Positions 1 through 12,500 of a stretch of 64,000 nt of DNA are shown here, piece after piece. Where the stretch lies: NCBI RefSeq assembly GCF_033958435.1, contig NC_134152.1:22480001-22544000 (forward strand). Reading direction: 5' to 3'. The position numbers and the translations under genes were made by a program. The notes beneath the pieces were generated by a model. That model saw nothing but the letters and a program-made list of their open reading frames with translations, ran no database searches and was not told where the DNA came from. This DNA is from Carettochelys insculpta (taxonomy: Eukaryota > Chordata > Testudines > Carettochelyidae). Within the stretch, counting starts at the first letter, position 1. The number at the start of each line of letters is the position of its first letter.

Positions 1-1873
1 CTGTAGTGTCTCACACAGAAGACCAGCTTCAAAAAACTGCTGGATCGGTTCTCCAAGACTGGTGGATGGTGTAGAAATAAGGCAGGACCTGGCCCTCCTC
101 TCCCAACCCCCCACTAGAGAGACTAGTGCCACAGGAGGCACAAGCCTGGTGCCCTCCTTATGCTTAAGCAGCTGAGGGGGAGTAGGGTGGAACAAGGCAA
201 CGCCACAGAGGAAGCAGCAGAGGAGGGCTGCAGGTGGAAAGGGTGAGGAGGGACTCTGCCCCTCAGACTTCCTTGGGTTCCTCTGAATTGCTCACTCCTT
301 GCTCATGCCTCCCTTTCCTGAGCCATGGCCTTGTGCTCTCCAGCCAGACCACTCTTGCCAGACTTCCTTCCTCCGAGGTCATCCCTGCACTGCATCGTGA
401 GGGTGGACCAATTAAACTCCAACTGTCTTTGGTGCTCAAAAGGGCAGAACACTGTGTTACAAGTGGGAAAGCCAAGCAAACCTGTAAAACAGTCGGTTAT
501 GTGGAACCAAGTCATACTGGTCAAACTCCCACTCGTGTGACCGAAAGCCCCATACCTTAAACTGGATTATCATTCAGCTTTGCTCTAAAATGCCTCTGTT
601 CACATTGTTATGCATGTGGGTGTTTCCTTTCAAAATCCTGGTGACCATACCACACACTCAGCATGGTGGCTGGTGTCAGCCTGACCCACAGGGTGTCACT
701 CAGGTTGGGAAGTGAAACTAACACGTCACTTCTGTTGGGAAATTCTAGCATTTCCTTGCTGTGCATTTCTCTGTGGGGTAATGCAGGCTCCCGAGAGCTT
801 CAGGGTTTTAGCCTTTCCCATTTCACTCTGGTCTCCCAGTACAGACAATGGAACGACTCCCCTGGACTTCAACAGCAGCTGGCTTACACTCTGAACAGCA
901 ACACCTAGACTCATTCCTGACAACGCCGTCAAAGGCAGCTGTCAGCAGGGATAAATGGGTCTCAACTCCCCAGGTTTGTCCTTGTGCAATAATGATGGCA
1001 CAGAATTTCTAACACAGTGATCCTTCAATCAGTTTTCTCATCTGGCATATTGAGAACAGCATGGACAGGAGCTCGTTGGAAGCATTTCAGACACACATGT
1101 TACATTAGTAGTGCCACTTATGTTTTTAATCAGGTGCTTTTCAAAACTTGAGGGTTTTGCTTTGTGTAATTTTTCAGGTTCACTTCCTATTCTCGCCAGG
1201 GAAGTTTATCAGACCCAGGGTGGTAGATGAAGGCCCAGCTGGGGAATGCTAGCCCCAGCCCTGACCCATCTGCCAGAGATCCCAGCCCCCATGGAGACAA
1301 GCACCCCTAAAACCAGAGGAAAGGAAGGGATTTTCAAAATCAGGGGGCTGTGTCGAAAGACACCCTCCTCCCGCCCCCGGCTACATGGGTGGCATGCATT
1401 TCAAAACCAGCCATTTCGAAGCATCTGTCTGCATGTTCCTGGTAGTGCCTCATTAGCATATTCCAAAGTGCCACATGACCATAACCCTCCCAAAAGGAGG
1501 GGCTAGTTGTGGCCACTGGTATGCTGGCGAATCTGGCTTAGTTTGCAATGGGCTTACTGATTCAGCTTATGTTAATGAGACTCTCTCTTTCTCAAGGGGA
1601 GGGTGAGTCCAGTTGTTGGGACCCAACGTCTGTAGTGTCACATTTTAAGGTTCTTGCTCCAACCTCATTTTCACGGCAGTGTTCTGGAACCACTGCAGTT
1701 GTGCCACAGGAAGCATTTCAAGTCCAAGACAGCACACAACTGAGGAATCTAAAGAGCAGTGACAGTTGAGCCTATTAATCCACATGTGCAAATTCTCAAC
1801 ACAGGGGGTCCAGTTTTCCTGATGCTACTGACTTATTCCAGTTTATACTTAGTGCTTGCAAATCACTGTAGAG
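1..1873. other. Downstream flank, nothing recognised
   Basis: Only short, low-complexity open frames occur here, with no family resemblance, no splice pattern and no recognisable repeat end. No feature is supported. Confidence 0.5.
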
Positions 1874-2218
1874 CAGTGTTTAACTTTTTTTTTTATAAAT
1901 ACTTTTATAGTATGCTACCCCTTAACAATACCTACAATCTCAGACACACTTTTTTTTCTACCATTGCAACACATTTGGTTAAACAACTTGATCATAGCTG
2001 GCTGGCTGGAAGAAATGGAGTATAGGCAATAAATTTGTCATTGTACTTATCATTGTGCAAAAAGGATGAATGAAAAACATAGGTGAACAAAAAATGTCAA
2101 ATTTCTTTTTATGCATAAAAAAAAAAAAAAAAGGTTGAGAACCACTGAGTTACTGTACCCTGTGGCAGAGTGCTGCATACCCCCGTGGGTGCACATAACT
2201 CCTGGTTGAGAACCACTG
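1874..2218. mobile_element. hAT-like non-autonomous element (CAGTG..CACTG)
   Basis: The left end CAGTGTTTAAC followed by a T run and the right end ..GGTTGAGAACCACTG are the typical inverted termini of hAT/Charlie-type elements. A second GGTTGAGAACCACTG ends at 2146, so either end could be the true one. Flanking octamers ctgtagag and gtgcagag agree at 6 of 8 positions. No coding remains. Confidence 0.45.
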
Positions 2219-2577
2219 GTGCAGAGGAAGGGTGGTGGTATCAAATACAAAGCACTTGCCTAAAACTGCCACATTCTTACTTGGGTATCTAGCAATATTT
2301 AAAAATTACTAACACTTGTGTGCACTATTCTATAAAATGCACCAAATACTTGGGTATAATGATACTCCCTCAAGTACCTATGGCTCTTTTTATGTAGAAA
2401 ATATTATATGCAGTCACGACTCACGTGCCTTGCCATTATATCATATCACACTTAAGAGATATGCATTTTACATCTAAATAGTCATAGAACAACTAATAAA
2501 ATGATAAGGGACATTGACAGTGTTTTATGCTGTTCTTGCTGTATTATCTAGGCACAATAGGCCAATTCGTGTGATAA

Positions 2578-2816
2578 GACATGGTACATCTACACTAGCC
2601 CAAAACTTTGAAATGGCCATGCAGATAGGGATTCTGAAGTTCCCAGGGTCCTTTCGAAAAGGACCCGTCTGGACAAGCTGCTGCCGCGGCAATTTTGAAG
2701 TGCCGCAGCCGCCTGCATGTTAATGAGGTGCTGAATATATATTTCAGTGCTTCATTAGTAATCTTCGAGATGGACATTTGCATGGTCATTTTTTGGGCTA
2801 GTGTAGACATGGCCGG
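2578..2816. mobile_element. CTACAC-terminus foldback MITE
   Basis: The left end (..catctacactagcccaaaa) and right end (..ttttgggctagtgtagacat) are inverted copies over about 35 bp. The flanks are TAA on the left and TGA on the right, compatible with a 3-bp PIF/Harbinger target duplication. No coding is present. Confidence 0.6.
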
Positions 2817-3654
2817 TGAGACTTAATTAGCCAAGCCGGCGTCATCTAACAATTAGGGCATTTAACTAGTAGCTAGGAATGTCTGAGTTATAGCTCCAGT
2901 TCTGACTACAACTCACTACTTGGGCTCAAGTAAGTAATTCAGGTGACACAAGTCAGGCAACCAAAATATTGAGAGGCCTAAAAATAGTGAACGCCTTTGA
3001 GAATATTGGCTTTCATCTCAGACACCTGTTTCCCAAAGGCTAATATGAACCCGATGATTTATAAGCATAGAACTTGCCAGTCAGCACAGCTTCTCGGGGC
3101 TGGGCATGGCATATTCAGATCTCTTCCCTTTTCCCTTAGTGTTCCCCACTGAGGAGCTGTTCTGCTCAAATGGTGTGACTCAGCCTTCCAGTCAGTTCAC
3201 ATGCTGGGCATACCAGCAGTCCAACAAATATTAGTCTGTCAACTTCACATGGACTCTCCAGTCCAAGGCTGGCCTCATCAGTTCCCCTGTATGTGGGGAG
3301 GCGAGAGTTTACAGTAAACCTTACTCCATAGCAGCAGGGGTAGTTTCTGCTCCTCCTTCCTCAGCAGTCTGGTAGAAGAACTCAGAGCCTCATGCTCCAC
3401 TGAATTTCAGTCCACGGACCCTTGAAAAGGCAGACAAGGCCCAACTGCACCAGGGCTGCCTTCCCAGTCCACTTCCAATCTGGCTCTACCTTGGGCTTTT
3501 GCTTCAGTCGCCTCATGGGTTCCCATGTCAGTCCACCTCTCCTTCCCTAACCACTTTCACCAGCATACCAGCGCTTCTTAGTACTTCCTGCCTCCCAGTC
3601 GTCTCTGCTGGAGGTGGATTTTCTCCACTGCCATTGGAAGGATGCCCTCATTCC

Positions 3655-4270
3655 CTGAGGCTAGGGCTATGCTGTAGCCCTAGCTCGAAATAAGTTACGC
3701 AAGTTTGAGGCATCTTATTTATTCCACTGCAGCGGGGTTGGAAATAAGTGCTTATTTCGAACTTTCTGGTAACCCTCTCCATTCAATAGCCCTGCTATTT
3801 CGAGTGTGGTTTTTAGTAAGCAGTTTCCCGAAATGGAAACAGTAGTGTAGCCTTAGCCTTTGGGTGTGACTACAAAGCAGCCTTCTTTTGAAATAAGCTA
3901 TTCCAAAAGAGCTACTGTGGAATAACTTGTTTCAAAATAATGCTGCTGCACACAAAATGCATTTTGAAATAGCCCTCAGTTATCCTGTGTCTACTTGCAA
4001 TAGAGCCTATTTTGAAACAGAGTCATTAGACCTACTATGGCTTATTTCAAAATAGGCGTTAGTCCCTGTCTACAGAGCCCCTATTTCAAAACAGCTATTT
4101 TAATCCAAATTGCAACTGCTTGTGCAATGAGGTTTACCTATTTGAAAATAAGCCAACTGCTATTAGAAATTATTTTGAAATAGCAGTTGTGCTGTGTAGA
4201 CACTAGGCTAGTTATTTTGACGTAATGACTGGTATTTCAAAATAACTTTGTTGTGTAGACCTATCCTGAA
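3655..4270. mobile_element. Cluster of CTACAC-type MITE fragments
   Basis: At least two adjoining or nested foldback elements are present. Their ends are agtgtagcc, gtgtgactacaaagc, gtgtagacactaggc and gtgtagacctatcc, and motifs like atttcaaaata are repeated in both orientations. Boundaries are approximate. Confidence 0.45.
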
Positions 4271-5067
4271 AGCCCCTTCACCGGTGTGCAGCCTCCAGGG
4301 CAGACTCCTTTTCTGCTGCTCCCTCCCACCTACCTTGTACACACAGGTGCTGGAACTGGGGAAGGGGTTGGGGACTGCACCCCCGGGGTTTACAGGTTGG
4401 TTTAATGGCTCTCAGCAGCCCCACTACACGACTTGTTCCATTGCTCCTACTTGTATACCCAGTGAACATACCTTTCTTTTAGAGATGCTCTATCAACCAG
4501 CAGGCCACTTCAGCTCTCTGACTGCCCCAGGCTTGGCTTCTCCCCCACTGTGAGAGACCCAGCAATCTGCTCTCCTTCCTGGGGGTGGGGTGGGGGAGGA
4601 GGGAGTCTGAATGAGCCGGCTGATTACGCCCACAGGCCTCATTAACTCCCTTCTGGCCCAGTGTGTGGTTGGTACACACCCATTATAGCTGCTAGCGTGT
4701 TATGGGGAGCAATTAGTTAATGATTATGTAGCTCTATGGCAATAGTCAGCACTAGTTTATTTTTAATTAGTTTGCTAAGTACTTTGAGCTCCTTTGATGA
4801 GAGGTGCTAAACAAACATATATAATCAGGCTATGAATTAAATATGAGTGGTTGGGATGAGGTGGTCAGGCCGTTCTTTCAGGCACAAAGAACGTGTATGG
4901 GCGGATAAAACAAAGAGAAAATGGCCCAGTGCTCTGAGTGAAACACATAAATTATACTGAACAGAAAAGTTAAACATGCTGATGACAGTATATTCCTCAG
5001 GCACCCAGAAAGCTATGCACATGCTGCTTCACAGACCCAGAGGCTTGTGCTGAAATTCTGGGGCCTA
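4271..5067. other. Unassigned intergenic stretch
   Basis: No gene or clear repeat boundary is seen. A short segment near 4770-4830 resembles a decayed SINE tail, but too weakly to call. Confidence 0.3.
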
Positions 5068-5690
5068 TCACCAACTGGGGTAAATTACCCTTATAGAAAT
5101 GGCACTTGTTTGGTGAAGCCCTGGACCAGTGGTATGATAGGTTTGTCTCAGCTTTTCAATATCTGCTCTGCACTGTCGCATATCCCTCTCATAGTCCTTT
5201 TCACGCAAGGATTGAGAAATGTGCCAATACATAGCCCTGATCCTACTGGTTGCTTGCAGCTGGGCCTTTACAGATACCTCTCCCCATACACTGATGTGGG
5301 GGAGGGGTGTCCCTTGGCTCAGGCAACAGGAAATGGGATTTAAATTTTGTGGGGCTTGCAAGGGAGTGGAGCAACAAACTGGTCACCTGGCTGCAGGGCA
5401 GCAGAGTGCAAAATGCTGACCAGAGCAGCTGCTTGGGAATTGTGGGCCACTTCTTGGAGGCCAGAATCAGCGACATAATGACTCAAGGTGTCCCCCCTGC
5501 ATGTTTGTCAACAACACAGGGAGGAGAAAAGACAAAAGTCCCTTGTGGTGCTGGAGATTTTTTGTTGATAAAAATGGCAGTTTTTCACGACAAAAGTTGC
5601 GTTGGGGTGTGCACGCTTACGCAGCTTTGTGGACAAAAGGCACTTTTCCTTCACACAATTTGCCAGTGTAGGCACGCCCTCAGATGAAGC
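5068..5690 (-). mobile_element. Degenerate Harbinger-like relic with Myb/SANT-like reading frame
   Basis: On the minus strand 5128-5250 reads MYWHISQSLREKDYERDMRQ then CRADIEKLRQTYH. This resembles the Myb/SANT (MSANTD-type) DNA-binding proteins that accompany PIF/Harbinger transposases (YxRxxxQCRxKxKxLRxxY pattern). The right side of the block ends in gccagtgtaggcacgccc, similar to the CTACAC termini of the MITEs here. The frame is not continuous with a full protein. Confidence 0.4.
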
Positions 5691-6135
5691 AGCCACCTAG
5701 GCCCTGAGCAAAACCCCAATGGACAGGTCTAGGCACCTCATTCATAAATTGGGAACACGGCTGCTAGTTTTGGTTGGATGTATTCCTGGAGGATTCACAA
5801 TAAGATGTAATCTTTAATTAAAGATTAATTTTAAATTCCCAAAGACTCGGGGACAATCCAGGAAGGTTGATGACACTAACAGGTTTGTATGTATCAGCAC
5901 TGTACAGTGAGTATTCTCTGTGGGAATTCTGCCCACTTTGACGTATAGCACAGCAAGGCCCAAGTCTTTGTACCAGGGTTTTAGTCGGAGTGTTTTGTTT
6001 TAGTCAGTCTTCCTCTACTAATGCAAATTGGCTGAAAAGCCAAAGAAATAGGAAGCAGAAACATTTAAAAATCATCAATAAATGGTGATGTAAACAAGAA
6101 CTGCAGCAACAGAAGTGAGGCAGTGAGGAGTGTCT

Positions 6136-6141
6136 TTTAAT
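6136..6141 (-). promoter_or_regulatory. Candidate ATTAAA polyadenylation signal for DNAH3
   Basis: Read on the minus strand this is ATTAAA, about 33 nt after the DNAH3 stop codon. It is the nearest hexamer of a recognised type. It would give a very short 3' UTR, and no other evidence supports it. Confidence 0.25.
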
Positions 6142-6173
6142 TATAAAATTCAAGGGTGTGAATCTACATACAT

Positions 6174-6527
6174 TTAATCATCTAACTGGCATAGTGCTGC
6201 CACACCTCGATTTATCCAGTGTTTCTGGGGCCTTTCTGAAGGGAGCTCTATTGAGAGAACATAGTTAGTTGAATGGCCTGTTGTGGACAAGGTACCTCTT
6301 CTTGCACTTGTCTTGTAAACAGGGCATGAGTAAATGTTCTCATGCAGAAATGTTGAACTTTCTCCAGGTTTCAGCCAAATTACAGGCATAGAATCATACA
6401 GGATTTTTGCAAGTGATTCCCCAATCTGCATGGTTTCTCTGTCCCAACGGGCTCCTTCTAAAAAAAGTCCTTTCACATATGCCCCATCTTCTGGCATTTG
6501 TTCCATGCTGTGTTCCTGGCTTGTCAC
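6174..6527 (-). CDS. DNAH3: DNAH3 terminal exon with stop codon
   Basis: Residues 2584-2700, 354 bp including TAA at 6174-6176. It contains [54 protein letters not shown] and [14 protein letters not shown]. Acceptor TTCCAG. The 3' untranslated region continues leftward from 6173. Confidence 0.95.
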   Translation of the reverse strand: MTSQEHSMEQMPEDGAYVKGLFLEGARWDRETMQIGESLAKILYDSMPVIWLKPGESSTFLHENIYSCPVYKTSARRGTLSTTGHSTNYVLSIELPSERPQKHWINRGVAALCQLDD

Positions 6528-9500
6528 CTGGAATGATTAAATAACTGGCTTTGGTCTCCTTTTATATCTATATCTATATATATATATCTATATATATATA
6601 TAGATATATATATACATATATCTTTTATATCTATTTTATATGATTACTTAGTGGAATCATATCATCTGCAGTGCTCACATAGCTCATTAAGGGCCTGATC
6701 CAAAGCCTAATGACGTCAGAGAGAGATTTTCTTTGGCTTCAATGGATTTAGGATTGAGTTGTTTGTACTTCGATAGTGTCCCCCTCCTGCAATTCTTAAG
6801 GAGACCCAGTCTGGCTTTTGTTCACACTCCTGGCAAATATGTTTAAATAAAACTGTAAGTGTTAGTGAGTTTTCCAGCACTTTATTGGCAGTTTTATGCA
6901 CATGGGGTGAACTTCATCCTTGTACAGAGAGCCACCATGAGGCCTGCACACTAATTAAATGCCCCTTAAGGCCTCAAAATAGGATTTAAATGGTGCTTAG
7001 GTCTTGTGCTGGCCCAGAGTACTTACAAGAATGAAGGAATTAAACAAAAAGATGCCATGGTGCTCACACAATTCAGATACCAAAGGAAAACTGCCAAAAT
7101 ATAAAAGAAGAAACGAACAGCACTGAACCCAAACAGGGTCTGTGCCAAATACTCCTGCAGCAAAAGTACAGAGGCAGTCAGCAAAAACCCTGAACACCCT
7201 TTTCCCACCGGTACCTTGAGGCTGTGACTGTCCCTCCCCTTCTCCAAGGCCTCATCTCCCATTCACTCCATCCCCACATCCCTCTGTTGCTTGTTCTCCC
7301 TCATCTTCACTCACTGTCACCAGGCTGGGGCAGAAGGTTGGGGTGTGAGAGGGGGTTTAGGTGTGGGAAGGGGTGAAAGCTCTAAACGGGCAGAGTTTGG
7401 GGTGTAAGATGGCGTCGGGGGCCAGCGTTTCCCACAAATGGCTCTGACAAATGACTGGCACACCACTCTGGCAGCAGCTCCTAGGCAGAGGAGTTAGGAG
7501 GTTCCCACATGCCACTGCCTGCAACTCTCACTGGCCACAGTTCCCTGCCCATGGGAGCTGCAGAGTTGGTGCTTGGGGCCGGGGTGGCATGCAGAGGCTC
7601 CCCCTTCCCTCCAGGCACTGCAGGTGCTGACTGCTTTCAGGAGTGGTGTGAAACAAGTGCAGGCAGGAAGCCTGTCTTAGCCCTGCTGCACTGCTGGCAG
7701 CAATGGCAGCAACTGTAGGACCCCAGGCCTCTTTAAATAGCCTGGGCCTCTGGGCAATTGCCCTGTTCCCCTGCCCCTCCCTGGAGGGCCTGCTAGCACT
7801 ACACACAGGACGTGTGACTGAGACATTTCTCATTTGTGCTTCCCTTGGCTTGTTTTCAAAGCACCCACCGTGATGGTGTAGCAACGTCTCAAACACAGGC
7901 CAGGTCATGCACCAAAGGGAACTCTGCCAACTGACTTCCGTGAGCATAGTAGAAGCAAAACCAGGGAGACTCCACAGTCCTTCTCAAGATAACGTATTTT
8001 CCAAGCTCTGGAGTTTCACAATCTGCTCATTAGCATATGTGAGTGTTCAGTGTTCTTTGGACACATTATTTTCATCTTTCTGCACATCCCCAATAGCCCT
8101 GGATCCCTGTCTTAAACTATTACTGCTTTCTCTCCAAGAGCCTGTTTTTTTCCAGTGAGCATTCATTCTTCTCACTAGCTCTCTACTATTTTCCAGACTA
8201 GGGTTTCCTAGCCAAGGGATCAATTAAGTAGAAAAATAGCCTCTGGCACTTTTGGCCTCTAAAAGCTCTGTAGAGACCCTGGTCTCTGTAGCCTCAGAAT
8301 TTACTTCTGATTGTTCAGGAAACATGACCCCCTCTTCAACAAGGGACGAGTTCCGCTCTAGCTTTCCACATCAGTTCCCAGCTCCCAGATGGCTGTCTTC
8401 TACTCCAGCCAGAATGGTGACAGAGTTGGGGCAGACAGCTGTGAGAAGGGGGCCCTCAGGCTGTAAGCTCCCCAGGGCTCAGATGTTGAGCCAGGAGCCA
8501 GGGCACAGGAGCCAGCCACAGAGCTGGATGGAGAGTGTGAATGGTCGTTTGTATGAGGAGTTTAGAGACGGGAGGGAGGGGTGTTCTGGTTTGGTTTCGT
8601 GTGCAGATGTCTCTCTTTTTTCCCCCGAGAGGAGCTTATGCAGGAAGGCGCAACAGCTACAGAGGCAGCAGTGGTAGTGAAGCAAGGAATGGCAGAGACA
8701 ATGAAGATGACTGGGTGTGGAACCAGTGGCAACTGATAGGTAAGGACAGATGGGTGCCACTGGTCACATGCCCACTCCTCTATGTGACTCCTCTCCATAC
8801 CACCCTTAGTCTGGGGCAGGGCCACACTTCTTCCCAGCCTCCCCTACCTCACTCTAGGCCTCACATCCTCCTGCCCCCTCCAACTCTGTCTCTTCCCTCA
8901 AGCCCCTGCCCTGGCTCTGCCCCTCTCTTGCCTCCTCTCGCCCCTGCTCTGCCCACATGTTACCCCCTCCCCAGGTCCCCTCCCACCAGCAGTGCAGTCC
9001 AGGGAGCTAGCAGGGCAGGGGTGGGGGAAGCCGGTGCTGCCAGCAGAAGTTGGGGCCCACCCCACACTCACCAGTAATGGCAGAGGGAAGCTGAGCAACT
9101 TGGCCCCTGCGCGTTCTTCTCCCCTAGCTCCCAGCTGTGTCACTCCGCTTCCCACTGCTGGTGAGTGTGGGGGGATGGTTGAGGCCACTTCCCAAGCCCC
9201 CACCATTAAGTGATGTGTCTAGAAGCCCAGGGAGCAGGGGAGATGGGGTCAGATTGCTCCACTTCCCCCCACTGCCAGTGACTGCAGGAGGGCCCAACCC
9301 CTGCTGCCAGTGTCAGGCCTTTCTGCTAGTCCGCTGGGCCCCGTGGTGACCCTCAAAGCAGAAGGCCTGTGGTGAGTGACAAACTGGGCTCTGCCTGCCA
9401 GCTGCTGGCTCCTTGCCCCTGCCTCCCAGAGTGTTGGGAGGCACATAACCCTTCCTGCCCTGCCCCCTCACATGTCACCTCTGTGTGGAAGCTGCAGGAC

Positions 9501-12500
9501 GTACATTATCCTGGAGCAGGAATCTGAAAAATTGTTTGTTTTAATGAAGTGCCACCTGAGTGAACAGATGGACGAGAAGATTCAAGGTTTTAAGGTGCCG
9601 GTAGAAACTGCGGGTGAGTTTCACAAAGGATTCGAGCTGATGGTGAAGAGAAGGGGAGAAGAGGCTGAAGGGAAATCTCAAGACTTCATCATCGTCATCA
9701 TCAACAACAACCATGGGCTCAGCGCCCGTTGGTGTCTGATGCCTCTCTATTTCCTTCCATCTTGCCCTGTCCAGTGTGGTGTGGCTTAGTTTCTGTAGAC
9801 CAGCTCCACACCAGTCTACTATATCATCTGCCCATTTCTCTGTGGGGTCCATTATGCCCACTACCAGGGTCTTGACTTTTCGCTCTTTGTTCATTCTGCA
9901 GATATGCCTGCAGCTGTGACTTCCATTGTATAACCTTCTGCAGTAGGGTCTCTTTCAGCTGTATCTTCCTATATAATTCCTTGTTGGTGACCTTCTGCAT
10001 CCACCTTATTCTCAGAATTTTTCTATAACAACTGCTCTGAAACACCAATATTCTTCTCTTCAATCTTCGTTATCATCCATATCTCACATCCGTACAACAT
10101 GCTGCTGAACACACACGTTTTCAAGATGCTCAGCTTCATTCCTAAGCTACTCACTTTGCTTTTCCAGATCTTTGCCATCACCTTCAAACTCACACTTGCT
10201 TTCACCATTCTAGTCACTACTTCGTTCTTACAGTCTAGATCATATAGCATGTTGCTCCCCAGGTATGTGAACTTCTCTAGGTCAATTCCGTCTTTACTGA
10301 TCTTCCTTCTTTCCTTCTCTCCAAATAACATTGTCTTTGTTTTATCCATGTTCATAAACATTCCATACCACTTACCTTCCTCATTAAACATTTTCACTGT
10401 TCTCGCTAGCTTCTCTTCATCTTCTCAATGATAACTATATCATCCACGAACCTCAAGTTGTTAATTCTGATCCCACGCACCAATATCCCTTCTACCTCTT
10501 CCTTGATCTTATCCATCACTCTCTCTAGGTTTGTGATGAAGATACTTGGTGACATTGGATCTCCTTGTCTCGTACCTCTACTCATTCATAAACCACATTC
10601 CCACCCTTCTGCACATTCTCACCGCAGCTTCTGCATTATCATTGATATCCCTCAACAACCCTACCAGTCTGCTATCCACTCCATATGACTCCAACACCGC
10701 AAGTCACTTTCTGATCTATAGTGTCAAATGCCTTCTGAAAATCCATGAAGCAAGTGTAGATGTTCTTGTTCTTTCAACAAGCTTTCTCCATTATCAATCT
10801 TTTAGTGCCAATATCTGCTGTATGGTACTTCTGTCTTTCCTGAATCCCACTTGCTTATTCACTAGATGTTCTGTCTGTGATCTCAGTCTCTCCATCAGTA
10901 TCATCATCAGCATCTTGCCTAGATGACCTGTTAGGGCAATTGTTCTGTAGTTCTTGCACTCCAATGCACTTCCTTTCTTGCGTATTGTCACTAGCACAAT
11001 TCTTGTCCATTCATGAGATGTCTTCCCTTTTTTCCATGCTATATTACATAGTCAGCGTATTTCCTGAATCATATTTTCTCCACCATATTTGATCATCTTT
11101 CCCATGATCTTACCATTTGCAGAGCTCTTCTTGTTTTTTAGCCGTTCCACTGCTGTTTCTATTTCCTCTTTCAAGTTATCATTCTCACGGGGAGAGCCTA
11201 GCATTACTACAGAGAATTCTTTGCCAAGTGGTCTTGCCGATGTGCTGAGGGTTCAAGTGATCACCACACCTGGGACTAGTAAGGAATTTTATCCCAGATC
11301 AGATTGGCTCAGAAGCTGGGGAGTTTTCCTGCCATCTTCTACTGCATGAGGCATGGGTCACTTGCCTGTTTAAATAGTGTAAACGGGGGATTCTCTGTAA
11401 TTTGATGTCTTTAAATCATGATTTGAGGACTTTAGTAACTCAGACAGAGGTTATGGGTCTAATACTGGAGGCAGTGAGTGAGCCTGCAATGTTTAGGCAG
11501 TCAGACTAGATTGTTACGATGATCCCTTTTGACCTTAATGTCTATGAATTGGTAAGATTTCTATTTCTGTTACACTGGTGTAAATGTAGAGTGATTCCAA
11601 GTTCACAATGACATCCTAAACATGTCCCCATTACCTTTTATGTGAAGTGCTAGTTTGGTTTTGTTCATTTTGCATAATGTATGAAAATGGGTTGTATAAA
11701 TGAAATTCCTCCAGTTATTTTTACCTCAAATTCAAATCCAATGTGATCAATTGGGATGGTGTATTTTCTAGCATAGTTCTGTGAAACACCTGTCAAGAAG
11801 GACTGAGTAAAGTAGAATCCTGATATCCAAAATACATTGGGTGGCCCTTGACTGATCCACTCCTGAATAAAGAAAACAAAAACAATATGTTAATTAACAA
11901 AACCCAAAACATGCATTTCTTTAGATTGTAAAAACTCTAACTGTATCGTGCAGCTGAACTCCATGTAAACCATTTCTCTTTACTGCAAAGTTCAAATTTG
12001 AAGTAAAGATATGGAAGCTCTCTATTGTCACTGCACAATAAAGGCTCAATTCTGAAGTGCTTACTCAGAACTTTAAGCAATTACAGGTTGAACCTCTCTA
12101 ATCTGGAACTCTCTCATCTGGCAACATCTGTAATCTGGCATGATTTTAGTTAGCTGGATGACCACTTATCATGGGTGTGTGCCAAGTTTCCTATGGTCCC
12201 ATAAAGTCCTGGCTCTCCATGTTCTGTGCTGTTATTTAGCTGTGATTTACCCCTAAATGTCTTCTAAGAGCCCAGTAAGCAGTGGAAGTGTTGGTAGTGT
12301 GCTAGACCGGGGTCAGTAAGCTTTCCAAGGCCAAGTGCCGAAATTTGATCTTTTGACCTTTATGTACAGTCTGAGTGCTGTTGATAGTTTTTAAAGTCAC
12401 TAATAGTCCTACTCACAACAGCTTCATTAATAAATAAATTAAGATGCAGAGCTTTAGGTGGCGGATGGTGGCAATAGCTGGTCTTTTGTTAATCCACAGG

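Noticed and set aside
1..6173. A second host gene downstream of DNAH3
   Set aside because: No exon-like frames with protein similarity, no splice-consistent chain and no promoter signs were found.
8541..9077. 178-codon plus-strand frame, proline-rich
   Set aside because: Low-complexity composition from C-rich sequence, overlapping frames on both strands, no recognised domain.
10099..11092. Several plus-strand frames rich in Ser and Leu
   Set aside because: They are the antisense shadow of the RTE-type LINE on the minus strand.
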